Shown here piece after piece: positions 11,951-22,516 of a stretch of DNA of 64,000 nucleotides. A model generated the notes under the pieces. That model saw only the letters and a list, made by a program, of their open reading frames with translations. It ran no database searches and had not been told where the DNA came from. Both the position numbers and the translations under genes were made by a program. Positions within the stretch are counted from its first letter, which is position 1. Every line of letters begins with the position of its first letter. This DNA is from Penicillium oxalicum (lineage: Eukaryota > Ascomycota > Eurotiomycetes > Eurotiales > Aspergillaceae): contig NC_064656.1 in the NCBI RefSeq assembly GCF_001723175.1, positions 1,798,001 to 1,862,000 of the forward strand, in the 5' to 3' direction.

Positions 11951-13438
11951 TTGCTACTTAAAACATGTGAGGCTGTTGACCAAGTGGGGCGGGACATGGT
12001 GCGTGGAGACTATGTCGCCGCTACAGCTTTGGACCCAGATCCAGCGGCTAGTAAACTCGCTCAGATCGCTTGGATCAGCTTCCTCTCCCTCGAGCGGGCA
12101 TCATCTCCGGCTTTTTCCTGTTGCAAGATTGAAAAGAAAGAAGCTTGGCCAGGAACCTGCAACAATTCGCTCGTTACCACGATGTCTCCACTGGCAAACG
12201 ATCCCCAGCGAGTCGCGCGCATCATGCTTTCCTGGCACGCGCTGGACCTGGTTTCTTGCACCAGACTGCAGACATTGTGGGCAGGATACGGAAGTATCTG
12301 CGCGATTCGAGCGCGAGCTACGAGTGACAGTGCAGCAAAGCAGCTCAGTGAGCTCTGTGGGGTTGAACCGGGTGTTGCGGGCAGCACCTATTCCCTGATT
12401 TTGAAGCTCATATCGCCTCCCGGCAACAGTGCCGATCTCAATGACGAGGGCCATCTGCGCAAGATGCTCAGTTATGAGGTCGAGCAGACTTTTTACCATG
12501 ATGTTGTTCCGCTGCTTGCGGATGAGACTCCCGTGGCCGAGTGTCTGGCCTCGACACGCGACATGTCGAAGGGGGCGAAGGGGGCAGCGGAGCTTGAAGG
12601 GTTGCTGGCTACTCTCATGGTGGACTTGTCTCTTCAGTTCCCCGTTTGTGGAGGGAAGCGAAGTGCTTTGAATCGAACCCAAGTGCATGCGGCGCTCGAG
12701 TGGCTGGCTCGTTTCCACAGTCGATCGTGGGAGTGGCTCCCTGAGAATCTCGATCGATATGTTTTGCCGCCTTTAGATGAACAGAAGAGACGACAGAGTG
12801 ATGGAGCCGGGGGCCGTAGCCTCTGGTTGAATGGTGGTTATACTTATCTTGCAACGCGTCAACGAGAATACGCTTCTCTTGCGGACGACTCTGATTCAGA
12901 ATGGTGCGAGCTTTTGTGTACACCATGGCATGGTTGCTCCATGTCTGCTGGCGAAATGGCGGCATCTTTCCTGACTCCGCGTGGAAGAGCTGTGGAATCG
13001 TATATTCACGGTGACGTGAAGTCTGAGAATCTATTCACCACAAAAGACGGTGGCAAAGTGGCATTCTTCGATTTTCAATACGTTGGGCTTGGTCTTGGCG
13101 TCTGTGATCTTGCCAAATTGTTTACCTGCTCCGTGCCGATGCATGAACTTGTGGATTCCAACGAGCCATTGCCGGACCAGCTGGATATGGGAGATGGTGA
13201 GGCCCGCCTGTTGGAACGATACTACCGCGTTCTTGTTCAGAGTCAGAGCACGGGCTTTTACGAGTGGGATTCTTTTAAACGGCATTGGGAGACGGCTCTC
13301 GTCGATTGGTGTCGCTTCCAGGCTTCCTGGGGATTTTGGGGCAATACAGATTGGCTGGAAGCACGTGTACGGTCGATTCTGAATGACCAGGACTGGCGAG
13401 ACTGGCTCTGCTTAATGACGAAAGAACGAGCAGCGTAG
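11951..13438 (+). CDS. APH/CHK-like kinase-fold phosphotransferase
   Basis: Protein-kinase-like small-molecule phosphotransferase of the aminoglycoside/choline/ecdysteroid kinase superfamily; substrate unknown. The open frame encodes up to 495 residues. Visible motifs, numbered from 11951: a glycine-containing strand LQTLWAGYGSICAI (about 107-120), a candidate ATP-binding lysine in LILKLISPP (K152), the catalytic loop YIHGDVKSENLF (H353, D355, N360), and the metal-binding Asp in FFDFQYVGLG (D374, in place of the usual IDW/DFE). A tryptophan-rich C-terminus follows. The start is uncertain: an internal ATG at 12182 gives MSPLANDPQRVARIML and 418 residues, which fits the family better than the low-complexity leader from 11951; a 5' intron is also possible. 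There are no operon-like partners. Confidence 0.75.
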   Translation: MLLKTCEAVDQVGRDMVRGDYVAATALDPDPAASKLAQIAWISFLSLERASSPAFSCCKIEKKEAWPGTCNNSLVTTMSPLANDPQRVARIMLSWHALDLVSCTRLQTLWAGYGSICAIRARATSDSAAKQLSELCGVEPGVAGSTYSLILKLISPPGNSADLNDEGHLRKMLSYEVEQTFYHDVVPLLADETPVAECLASTRDMSKGAKGAAELEGLLATLMVDLSLQFPVCGGKRSALNRTQVHAALEWLARFHSRSWEWLPENLDRYVLPPLDEQKRRQSDGAGGRSLWLNGGYTYLATRQREYASLADDSDSEWCELLCTPWHGCSMSAGEMAASFLTPRGRAVESYIHGDVKSENLFTTKDGGKVAFFDFQYVGLGLGVCDLAKLFTCSVPMHELVDSNEPLPDQLDMGDGEARLLERYYRVLVQSQSTGFYEWDSFKRHWETALVDWCRFQASWGFWGNTDWLEARVRSILNDQDWRDWLCLMTKERAA

Positions 13439-15528
13439 TTTGTTTTATCTATAGAGATGTGTTGTATCTCGTTTCACTGTGAATGACATTAATCACAACC
13501 TGCTAAGTAATTGCCTGATCACTGTGGACCCCGGAGTGGTGAAGGTTTGAAGACTAGTATAGCCACGTTTGTTGACAAAAGAATAATTCCGAAGAAACAT
13601 GCTTGAGTCAATGATGTAACCGACCCCAAAGCCACTGGATCTCAATTGAAAATATGTCCAGCCGACTAGACAGCAAAGTTATACGTAGTTTTTGAGAAAC
13701 TTGGGTCTCTACGAAAAAAGAACGAAACAAAAACCGAAAGTTACTCATATAACACCTCTGACACGTACTCTCATATTTACCAAGACTTGACTATTCTAGC
13801 ACAAAATAAGGCAGCGAGAGAATATATTTCCCTTTCACCTTAAAGAAAAGGCTAAGATTTGTCTTCTAAGAGGATATCTTTAGGCGGCCACGTTGCGATT
13901 GTTTATGGGATCACTCTACCTCTATTTCGTTGCACATCCAATCTTTTTCTAACAAGAACGCGGGTAGTGACAAGTTATCGGTGGATTTCGTTCGTGTGGT
14001 ATAGTTGTGTGTCATAGTCGCTATTGTACGCAAACCTCAGTTTCGTAAGATGATGATTCTTCACCACAAAGGATTCCGAAACCAGCAGAGCTCAGCCAGA
14101 GGCTTTTGGCCAGCATCGTCTTCTTCAGAGCGACTCTTGTATCCATTGGCCAATTGTAGTTTTCCTGGACGTGCAACCTAAGGTTCACTGGACCGTCTTC
14201 ATCCAATCCAGTCTTTCATTTGGAGTGGGCAATACATACGTCTTCCTTTATAGCTCGAACTATGTTGCTCGGCCTTGTAGTATCTACGCCGCATTTACCC
14301 TTGCAAGGACTTGGTTCACACGCAGTGCAATCAGGGTTTTTTCCCTCCTCGCAGGCCCATCAATGTACAAGACTCTAGGGTTGAAGTAAGCAAGTGTAAT
14401 TCTAGAAATTGTAGAGGCACTCTATATCTTGATTCCCACTGTTTTCTACTTTGATAGACACCATATCCTTGGTCAATGGACTCGCTTCTCGATATCAAAG
14501 ATATTTTGGAGGGACTGAAACAGGCAGCTTGAGAACATTGCATGCGTGAACTACCTTATTGTGTTCGCTCTTTTTTGTCCACAGAGCGACTTGAGACCTA
14601 CGATGAGCTCATTTTACAAGGGCAGCTCAGAGCTCATCCAATTTAAAAGATAGTAAGTTCGTAGTGATTGGATAAATTGACGCGCCGTGATTCAGGTCTG
14701 AAGTACGGTCCGTATAGGCTATAACTTTCCAAAAAGGACTACGCCTATAAAGACCCAAGGCAATATATAGAGTAAGTAAGATAATGGTCCGAGAACCTAA
14801 AATCATAGCCCTCCCGGCTCGTTGGCAAGGCCTAGGGCGTATGATTTTGGACCTAGGGCTGAGAGGGGCCGGTGATAGTCCTCGTCTTTGGGTCGAATGG
14901 AGAAGGGAGAAATGGACAATTGCCTTGTTCCATCTCACAGAGGTAGTTCAGGAAAGTCAAGTATGTTTTTTTTGTTTCTTTCCTACCCGTGAATGGGCTA
15001 TTGGAGCTAAATTTGGTATGCTCCGAGGTGGCGTGAGGAAACCGCGGGGCTGTATAGTGATTCCGATCGCGAATACCATATTCACGGGTTATATCATTCC
15101 ACTCTGGATTTGAGATGACTGCTGGACGATCTCCTGGTCAGAAGCCCTTGAATGTGACAAATGACGACACGACTGTGCAGTGGCTAAGCGGGCCCCGAAT
15201 TTTGGGATGCTCTCGGCCGCGAGTCAAACCATGGGCCCCTGACAACCGATCAACGATATCGTATCACCTCACCTGTTCTAGGCGCTGTATCTGCCGATGA
15301 TTGGATTGAGCACTGTGCGGTGAGTTGAGGAAGCAAAATGAGAGCAGACCACAATGTATACGATATCAGCGCACGCCGCTTCCATTCACTTTCGCCTATA
15401 TAAGCTTATTCAGCGTGCGCGAGTATCGGACAAGAAAGACGATAATAATAAGAACGACGATGAGGATCATAGCGATAAGATTTTAATTCTCTTCTATCGA
15501 CCAACCTTTTCACCAAAACGCATATTCA
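13439..15528. other. 2.1-kb intergenic region, including the LDH promoter
   Basis: No gene recognised. Open frames (for example 14784-15113) have no family features. A TATATAA box lies at 15397-15403, about 126 bp before the LDH start, followed by an A-rich leader. No tRNA-like cloverleaf was spotted by eye. Confidence 0.55.
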
Positions 15529-16609
15529 ATGAGCAATACTATGGACAAGCGAATCTCCCGCATTGCAATCATCGGCGTTGGCCAGGTCGGCGCTGCGGTT
15601 GCCTATGCCCTCATCCTGGGCTCTGTTGCAGACGAACTCCTCATCGTCGACATCCGCGCCAAATGGCGAGACGGCCAGGTGCGCGATCTGACCGACGTCG
15701 CATACGCACACGAGAGCAGGACGCGCCTGCGCGCCGCAGGATATCGCGAGGCCAGCCAGTGCGATATAGTGGTGATTACTGCAGGGTCAAAGTTTTCTTA
15801 CGGTACGTCGACAGGCAATCGAAATCAACCTGAAAAGTTACTCGTCGCTATAACATGATATTATGCCAGGCCAAACAAGCCTCGACTATTTGTACCGCAA
15901 CACGGGGATTCTCCGGTCCGTCGTCAACGAGATGAAGCCGTTCCGGTTCGACACGATCCTGCTCGTCGTTGCAAACCCGGTCGATCTGCTAGCCTCACTG
16001 GCCAAGGAGATTTCGGGGCTCCCACCTTCGCAGGTCCTGGGATCCGGCACGTTTCTTGATTCCGTGAGGCTGCGCGGGCTTCTAGCGGACAGAGCTGGTG
16101 TACGCACACGCACACTCGAGTGGATAGCGCAAACGGGATCATGGTACTAAGATAAGGCACAGATCGCACCAAGCTCGATACATCTCGACGTCCTAGGCAT
16201 CCACGGCGACGCTCAAGTCCCTGTCTGGTCCACCGCGACAGTTGATGGAGATCCGCTGGAAAAGGCAGCGCTTCTCTGCATGGCCACCGAGGCGGATCAG
16301 GCCAGTCTTGCCCGCGAATGCCGGAATCAGTCGCGCAGCATTATCGCGGCCAAAGGAGCGACGCCTTTTGGGATTGGATCCATCGTGTCCAGTATCTGTA
16401 CCTCGATCCTGCAGGACGGGCGCGACGTGCGGCCCATTAGCCACTTCCAGCCGGAGTTTGGATGCTATTTCAGTCTGCCGGTTGTCCTTGGGCGAACGGG
16501 GGTTGTTCAGCAGGTTCCGGCGGCGCTCAGCGCCCGTGAAAAGGAGGCGATTGAGGAGTCGGCGAAGGAGTTGAAGAGCATCTTGGATCGGGTGCAAGAG
16601 CGGTCTTGA
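15529..16609 (+). CDS. L-lactate dehydrogenase-family NAD-dependent oxidoreductase (three exons)
   Basis: Lactate/malate dehydrogenase family; nominal reaction pyruvate + NADH to L-lactate. Exons 15529-15802, 15870-16099 and 16163-16609 give 316 residues, typical for LDH. The Rossmann motif is IAIIGVGQVGAAVAYA (residues 13-28), with DELLIVDI at the end of the next strand. The substrate-binding Asp and Arg lie in GSGTFLDSVRLR (D155, R158), the catalytic His in VLGIHGD (H182; the usual Glu before it is Ile), and KGATPFGIGS is present. The mobile active-site loop is odd: AGSKFSYGQTSLDYLYRN places Phe89 at the Gln102 specificity position and Ser95 where catalytic Arg109 is expected. Substrate and direction are therefore uncertain. 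It lies tail to tail with PEP synthase, 148 bp apart. Confidence 0.85.
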
Positions 16610-16757
16610 TTGGATATCCTGTGGTCTTATCTAGGGGAGTCGGCGTCACTGTGTTTCAAATGGCTACAAATTGTAATGAATACTGTGCATCTCTGTTCAA
16701 ATCTCATTCCGAAGCTGATCAACAGAGCCGTTCCATTTTTTCTTTTCTTTTTTCTTT

Positions 16758-19157
16758 TTAAACAGGCTTCTTCGCGTATTGCAAACCGACGTTCCTCTTG
16801 ACTGCAACAAAACTATCCGGGCTGACCGAGATGGAATCAATTTGCAGCCTTGCCAGAAACTGTGCAAACTCGGGGTGGTCACTAGGTGCCTGCCCACAGA
16901 TCCCGACTTTGCACCCTTTCTTGCGACAGACAGAGATCACTTCTGCAATCATCCACTCGACAGCCTTGTCCTGCTCGCTAAACAGATCTGCCAATTCCTC
17001 CGAGTCCCGGTCCACGCCCAGCGTCAACTGCGTTAGGTCATTCGACCCGATCGAGAACCCATCAAAGTACTCTGTGAAGTCCGCGGCTAGAATCACGTTT
17101 GACGGGATCTCACACATCATGTAGATCTGTAGCTTATTTTCACCGCGCACAAGCCCATTCTCGGCCATCGTCTGTAGTACCCGCTGTGCCTCACTGACTG
17201 TACGGCAGAAGGGGATCATCACGATCGCGTTAGTAAATCCGATTGTCTCGCGGAGGTACTTGATCGCGCGGCACTCGAGCCTAAAGGCCTCCTTATAGCG
17301 CGGGGAATAGTAGCGCGATGCGCCACGGAAGCCCAGCATAGGATTCTCCTCCTGCGGCTCAAACTCACGGCCCCCAATCAGGCCGGCGTACTCGTTTGTC
17401 TTAAAGTCACTGAGTCGTAGGACAGCCGGCCGCGGATACGTGGCGGCGCATAGCGCTGCAAACCCGTGCGCCAGCTTATCGACAAAGTAGGCGGGCTTGT
17501 CCGTGTATTTAGCTGTCAGGCGTGCAATCTGCCGCTGAGCGTCTGCATCCTTCAGTTTGTCAAAGTGTACGAGGGCCATTGGGTGCACCTGGATCGTGTT
17601 CGTCACGACAAATTCCATCCGGGCTAGGCCGATCCCGTCGGCAGGTAGGCGCCACCACCGATAGGCAGCGGACGGGTTGGCGAGATTCAGCATCACCTGC
17701 GTTGGTGACTCTGGTAGGTTGGTGAGGTCAATCGTCTCCGTTTCGATGGGCGAGCAGCCCTCGTAGACAAACCCATCATCACCTTCGGCGCATGAGATCG
17801 TCACGTCCAGCCCCGTATGCAGGACGTAGGTCGCGTTGCCGGTGCCCACCACTGCAGGAAGGCCAAGCTCGCGGCTGATAATCGCTGCATGCGAGGTTCG
17901 CCCACCGTGGTCGGTGACAATAGCCGCGGCGCGCTTCATGATCGGCACCCAGTCGGGATCAGTCGTCTTGGTCACTAGGATAGACCCATCGACGAACTGG
18001 CCGATATCCTTGGCGTCTTCAAGTAGGCAGAGCCTACCCGCCACGGCGGCTGTTCCGATGGAGAGGCCCTTGGTCAGCTCGTGGCCTTTCTTGCCGAGTT
18101 TGTAGGTCTTCAACATGGCGTCTTTGCGCGAGTGAACGGTCTCAGGCCGGGCCTGTACAATGAAGAGCTCGTCGGTCAGCCCGTCCTTGGCCCATTCCAT
18201 GTCCATAGGACAGCCATAGTGTCGCTCAATTGTGCACGCCCAGCGCGCCAGCTGCAAGATATCGCTATCACTCAGAACAAACGCATCGCGCTCGGCCTGC
18301 GCAGTCGGCACGTTGCGCGTGGTGGGTTGATGATGGTGTGAGACTGGACCTGCTAAGACCATCTTCATCGCTTTGTCACCGCACTTCTTGTCAATGATGG
18401 GGACCAGCTTCTCGTCCTCGAGCAACGGCTTGAACACCTGATACTCATCCGGATTCACTGTCCCTTGCACGACGTTCTCGCCAAGCCCCCATGCGGCATT
18501 GATGATGACCACCTTGTCGAATCCGCTCTCTGTGTCGATCGAGAACATCACCCCCGATCCGCTGGCGTCCGAACGCACCATGCGCTGCACTCCCACGGAC
18601 AGCGCAATCTTCTCATGGTCGAAGCCCATCGCTTGCCGATAGCTGATCGCCCGATCCGTGAACAACGACGCATAGCACCACCGGCACGCACGCAGCACCG
18701 CCTCCTCCCCCTCGACATTCAGAAACGAGTCCAGCTGTCCCGCAAAGCTGGCATCGGGCAGGTCCTCGGCCGTTGCACTCGACCGCACCGCTACACGCAC
18801 GTTATCCACCCCAGCTTTCATCGCGAGTTTGCGGTACCCGCCGCGGATTGCGTCCTCAATGTCAACGGGCCACGACCCCAGCAGGAAGTGCTTGCGGATC
18901 GTCTCGCCCGTCTCTGCCAGTGTCGCTTGTCCGCTCTGCCAAACGGCGATCAGCCGCGCGATGTTCTCGCGGATCCCGTTCATCTGCACAAACTCCCAGT
19001 ACGCGTGCGAGGTGACGGCGAACCCAGGGGGCACGGGGATTCCTCGTGGGGTGAGTGTGCTAATCATCTCGCCCAGCGAGGCGTTTTTGCCGCCGACCAA
19101 GGCAACGCCGTCGCGGTGGATGTCCTGGTAGTCGACGACGAGGTTGTTGCTCTGCAT
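16758..19157 (-). CDS. Phosphoenolpyruvate synthase (pyruvate, water dikinase), intronless
   Basis: Catalyses ATP + pyruvate + water to PEP + AMP + phosphate, a gluconeogenic step that bypasses pyruvate carboxylase and PEPCK. The single uninterrupted frame of 799 residues matches the length of bacterial PpsA. Order: the ATP-grasp pyruvate-binding domain from residue 18 (VALVGGKNASLGEMISTL, then VRSSATAEDLPDASFAGQ); the phosphohistidine domain with TDHGGRTSHAAIISRELG (phospho-acceptor His423); and the C-terminal TIM barrel with GSNDLTQLTLGVDRD and catalytic Cys about 754 in VGICGQAPSDHPEF. All key residues seem present. The start is fixed by the ATG at 19157, with the family-typical amino terminus right after it. 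The lack of introns and bacterial type suggest ancient horizontal transfer (inference). Usual fungal gluconeogenesis uses PEPCK. Confidence 0.93.
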   Translation of the reverse strand: MQSNNLVVDYQDIHRDGVALVGGKNASLGEMISTLTPRGIPVPPGFAVTSHAYWEFVQMNGIRENIARLIAVWQSGQATLAETGETIRKHFLLGSWPVDIEDAIRGGYRKLAMKAGVDNVRVAVRSSATAEDLPDASFAGQLDSFLNVEGEEAVLRACRWCYASLFTDRAISYRQAMGFDHEKIALSVGVQRMVRSDASGSGVMFSIDTESGFDKVVIINAAWGLGENVVQGTVNPDEYQVFKPLLEDEKLVPIIDKKCGDKAMKMVLAGPVSHHHQPTTRNVPTAQAERDAFVLSDSDILQLARWACTIERHYGCPMDMEWAKDGLTDELFIVQARPETVHSRKDAMLKTYKLGKKGHELTKGLSIGTAAVAGRLCLLEDAKDIGQFVDGSILVTKTTDPDWVPIMKRAAAIVTDHGGRTSHAAIISRELGLPAVVGTGNATYVLHTGLDVTISCAEGDDGFVYEGCSPIETETIDLTNLPESPTQVMLNLANPSAAYRWWRLPADGIGLARMEFVVTNTIQVHPMALVHFDKLKDADAQRQIARLTAKYTDKPAYFVDKLAHGFAALCAATYPRPAVLRLSDFKTNEYAGLIGGREFEPQEENPMLGFRGASRYYSPRYKEAFRLECRAIKYLRETIGFTNAIVMIPFCRTVSEAQRVLQTMAENGLVRGENKLQIYMMCEIPSNVILAADFTEYFDGFSIGSNDLTQLTLGVDRDSEELADLFSEQDKAVEWMIAEVISVCRKKGCKVGICGQAPSDHPEFAQFLARLQIDSISVSPDSFVAVKRNVGLQYAKKPV

Positions 19158-20199
19158 GGTATTTTTTTTTCTTTTACTTTTCTTAAATCAAAATACAAGG
19201 ATGGTTTGTTTTTGGCCGAGGATCTCGAAAGAGCTTGTTGGTTGTGGCTACTCCTGTGTTCGTTCTGTGTGGGAGTCTGCCTGGTAGTTATACGAGAGCT
19301 ATCTGGTTTGTTTTTGGCTCAGGCCTTTGGTGCAACTGTCAGGCCACTGAGATACGGAAAAAAAATTAGACTGAATAGTAGTCCTGTGGGCGTGTGTTGT
19401 AGTCCTCAAATGCAGATTTCTCGGTGATGCTAGTCCCGCTGTACTCGAAGATGTGGGCCCCAAACTCGGCGCCAAGCTTTCGGTCGAGCTATCCATGGCG
19501 CTGTCCATGGCTCGCAATGGACTGAGGGTAGTTCCATCCTGGGAGCGTGGCATGACGATTGAAGCACGGCATCATGCAGTTTGATATACAGATAGATGAC
19601 TGGAATGACCCCTTCTGACCCGCAGAGGTCCGGTTTGAATCGAGGCCGTTCGAAAAGAATGTAGTCATGAGGCCCAGGTATATATCCACGTCATGGATGA
19701 GGTACTAAGCCGCAGCTAGCGAGGACAGATTGGAACCAATGATATGATTGACTTTGAATGTTTCGTAATAATGTTCTGTGCGGATAGTAGCTGTGGCTCT
19801 AGATCCAACCGATTAAATTCTTGTAAATCTTGTGCCATAATGGTGCTTCAGGCTGAGAGCCAGCGCAGGCTCGTTCATCACCTGATGTTCGGCTGCTTCT
19901 GCGTAGTGGTATGATCACTCAAAACGATTGGATATAAACACGCGTCGTTTTCGAAAATTGCTCCGCCTTGGGAATCTGAATAGAGAGAACGCCATGTTTA
20001 AGCGTTTATTCTCCACGGTCGCGATTCACTGGCATAAGGAACGAGAAAGACCGCCTAAACCCAATTCCCCCACCTCCGTTCCGCGCGCCACCAGGCTCCT
20101 TCGGCGGTCTTCCGTCGAGGTCTCATGCTCGGTGTGACTGCGGATATTCAGTGTGCTAGCATCTAGAACCTCGATCTCGATATCCTTCTTTTCAACACC
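19158..20199. other. Intergenic upstream of PEP synthase
   Basis: A T-rich run (about 19161-19190) lies just upstream of the PEP synthase ATG. Small duplicated CCATGG-containing words occur near 19492-19510. No open frame resembles a known protein. Confidence 0.5.
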
Positions 20200-20700
20200 G
20201 CAAATGTTAGGGGGTCTGTATCGCAGGACAGAGAACCTATTAGCTAGGCAGAGAGTCTAAGTCTATAGGGTCTGATTTCAAAGACTAAATCTTAGAGTCC
20301 GGGCTAGGACTCTACTAATTCTATAATAAATATATTAAGGCCCCGCTTACCGAGTCCCTATATTTCTATATAGCCCCCTATAGAGTTCTTATCCTTAGAC
20401 GGCGTGGGGACGATTCCACCATAAATCACCTCCCTATGCGGCAGAAGCCTACGCCGTGACAGAGGTTATAGTCTAATACTTTGTAGACTGGATATATAAC
20501 GGGAAAGATCTAACTCTAGCTTAGAAGACTAAAAGTTCTTCTAAAAGCTAGTTTCACAGCCGATTACTGGTGAAACCTCCCATTTTTGTAGGAACTCTCT
20601 GGTCCCTGAATATAGTATTCCCTCGCCGGCAGGATAGCGCGAAGTCCTAAAATCTAAGTCCGAAGACCTAAGACACTTAAATGTGTGGGAAGAAAAGCCC
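20200..20700. repeat. Small AT-rich, RIP-like relic
   Basis: About 500 bp between PEP synthase and the flavoprotein gene has the composition of the large repeat block further right: many TA steps, short TATA words and stops in all frames. Less mutated islands remain (around 20400-20460). I could not assign it to any element in the window; it may be a decayed transposon fragment. Confidence 0.4.
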
Positions 20701-20859
20701 TATGGGGAAAGAAAGACTGATGATTCAGGCCCAAAGACATACTGATGTGTGAGAGTTACCAATATTATAAATGACTACTCGGAAGTAAAAAAGGGAATAA
20801 GACAATTTCGATGTTTCACCGTCGACGCGAACAGCAATGAACACAATGAGTTTTCAAGT

Positions 20860-22516
20860 TCACCACAACAACTCCAAAACTTCCAAGAACTTATTTCTTC
20901 CAACCTTTGGAGGTCGATCAGGTAGGTCCATCAAAGTGGCCACTGCGAGCTGGGCTCCACGGACACTGTATTCCAAGCTGCAAGCTGCATCCGCAGGGAT
21001 CTCAACATATTGACCAATAAGACCCAAGTTCGTGTTACCATGGGGGATCACATTCGGACGGTCATGGAGTCCACGAGACAAAAGCATGGAAGTCCCCAAG
21101 GGGATCAAACATGGAATAGTGATAGACGACGAAATCAGAGAATCACAGGGAAATCCCAAGTGGGAAAGAAGCTCACGTAGAATCTCTTCGCCAGAGCATC
21201 GAAGCATTGGCTTCTTAATGTATTTCCCAACGCGCTCAGGTTGAAGACCATAGCCCCATATGACATGAACAGATTTAGGCTGCGTCGCAAAGACTGGTTG
21301 GTGAGGAACGCTGATGGTCAGGCCCCAGGGACTGTCTTGAATTGTGAGTAGGGCGCCCGTACCCGGCTTATCACGCGTCAAATGGGCGTAGTGGTGCATG
21401 AAGTCCGCATCGTGCAAGGTGACGGTAAAAGTCTCGATCTGGGACTCGCTCAGTCGGTTGGAGAAGTTGGCAGGATTTCCAAACTTGGTAGACTGTTTCT
21501 CGAGCTTCTGCCACAATGACCACTCCCCACTATTCATGATGTCCATGAAGGGAGATGATAGTGGCGGTGGAGGTTCCTTGTTAGATCCTGTCTGCATACC
21601 GGTGGCCACTGACCCTAATGTTATGATGAGGATGTCGACAGGGTCGATGGTAATGAGAAGCTCATGACCGTTTTCCAGCAGGACAAGCTCCGAGATAGTT
21701 GTTGGGTCACTGCTTGGGTATGATTTGAGGTCGGTGACCATTATATTGAACCGGAAGTCAACCCCTTGTTCCTTCAAATAAGTGGTGATCGGAGCAATCA
21801 GAGATTCGAAGAGAGTAAAAGGGGTCCTTTCCATTTCGCGCACATCATTGTGGGTGTGGAGTTCCGGAAGCCATTTACTGAGTAGTCGATGGAACTCAAC
21901 TGCACTATGCCACTCTTGAAGCAGAAAGCTAGGAAGACATTAGTGCCGAAGACTCGAGAACACTAGAAGACGACCGAGGTGCTTACGTTGTTGACCACAA
22001 ATTCCAGAATCCAGACTCGAAAAAGCTCTTATCAAACACGTCACTGATCCTTTTCGACTCAAGATACCTCTCGCTCTCCACAATGAACTTGATCAAATCC
22101 ATGCGAAGCTTCGCACCGATCGGGAGCGCATGCATATCAACTTTACGCATCCCATCCTCACTCTGACTGACTGCACGGGTATGGGCTTTGTTCATCGGTC
22201 TATTGTCATTGCCATGTTCCCTGATTACTTCCCAGAGATTCTTATCAGGGGATTCGTGACTGGGTACCATTGCAAGCAGGTCTTTCACACACTGCTCGTA
22301 AAAATAAGGCTGGGCACCCGTGTGAAGAATGTATCCGTTTTTCTCGTCACCAGAGGTCTCCATTGCTCCACCAGAGGCATGATGGGCGTCAAGGATGTGA
22401 ATTTGATTCGGTGGGACCTTGGCCTTGTTGATCAAATGTACCGCGGCAGCGAGTGATGCGATACCGCTACCAACCAACCACGCCTGTACATTCTGGGGAT
22501 CACGTTTGGGAATCAT
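20860..22516 (-). CDS. FAD-dependent oleate hydratase / MCRA-family protein (two exons)
   Basis: Member of the myosin-cross-reactive-antigen family, whose characterised bacterial members add water to the cis-9 double bond of oleate or linoleate to give 10-hydroxy fatty acids using FAD. Exons 22516-21987 and 21928-20860, with a 58-nt intron (GTAAGC...CCTAG), give 532 residues, somewhat shorter than most bacterial enzymes. The FAD dinucleotide fold is at the start (AWLVGSGIASLAAAVHLI), then HILDAHHASGGAMETSGDE, the counterpart of the family's GG flavin loop. Family-typical segments follow: ILHTGAQPYFYEQCVKDLLA, the exon joint WNLWSTTFLLQEWHSAVEF, LLTIQDSPWGLTISVPHQP and the C-terminal GLIGQYVEIPADAACSLEYS. 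A TATATATA stretch lies about 75-80 bp upstream of the ATG. Substrate is by family only. Confidence 0.88.

Noticed and set aside
14784..15113. 109-codon plus-strand frame before LDH
   Set aside because: No family features and no convincing promoter; position is explained by chance in 2 kb of intergenic DNA.
18465..19427. 320-codon plus-strand frame
   Set aside because: Antisense shadow of PEP synthase, whose motifs are complete on the minus strand.
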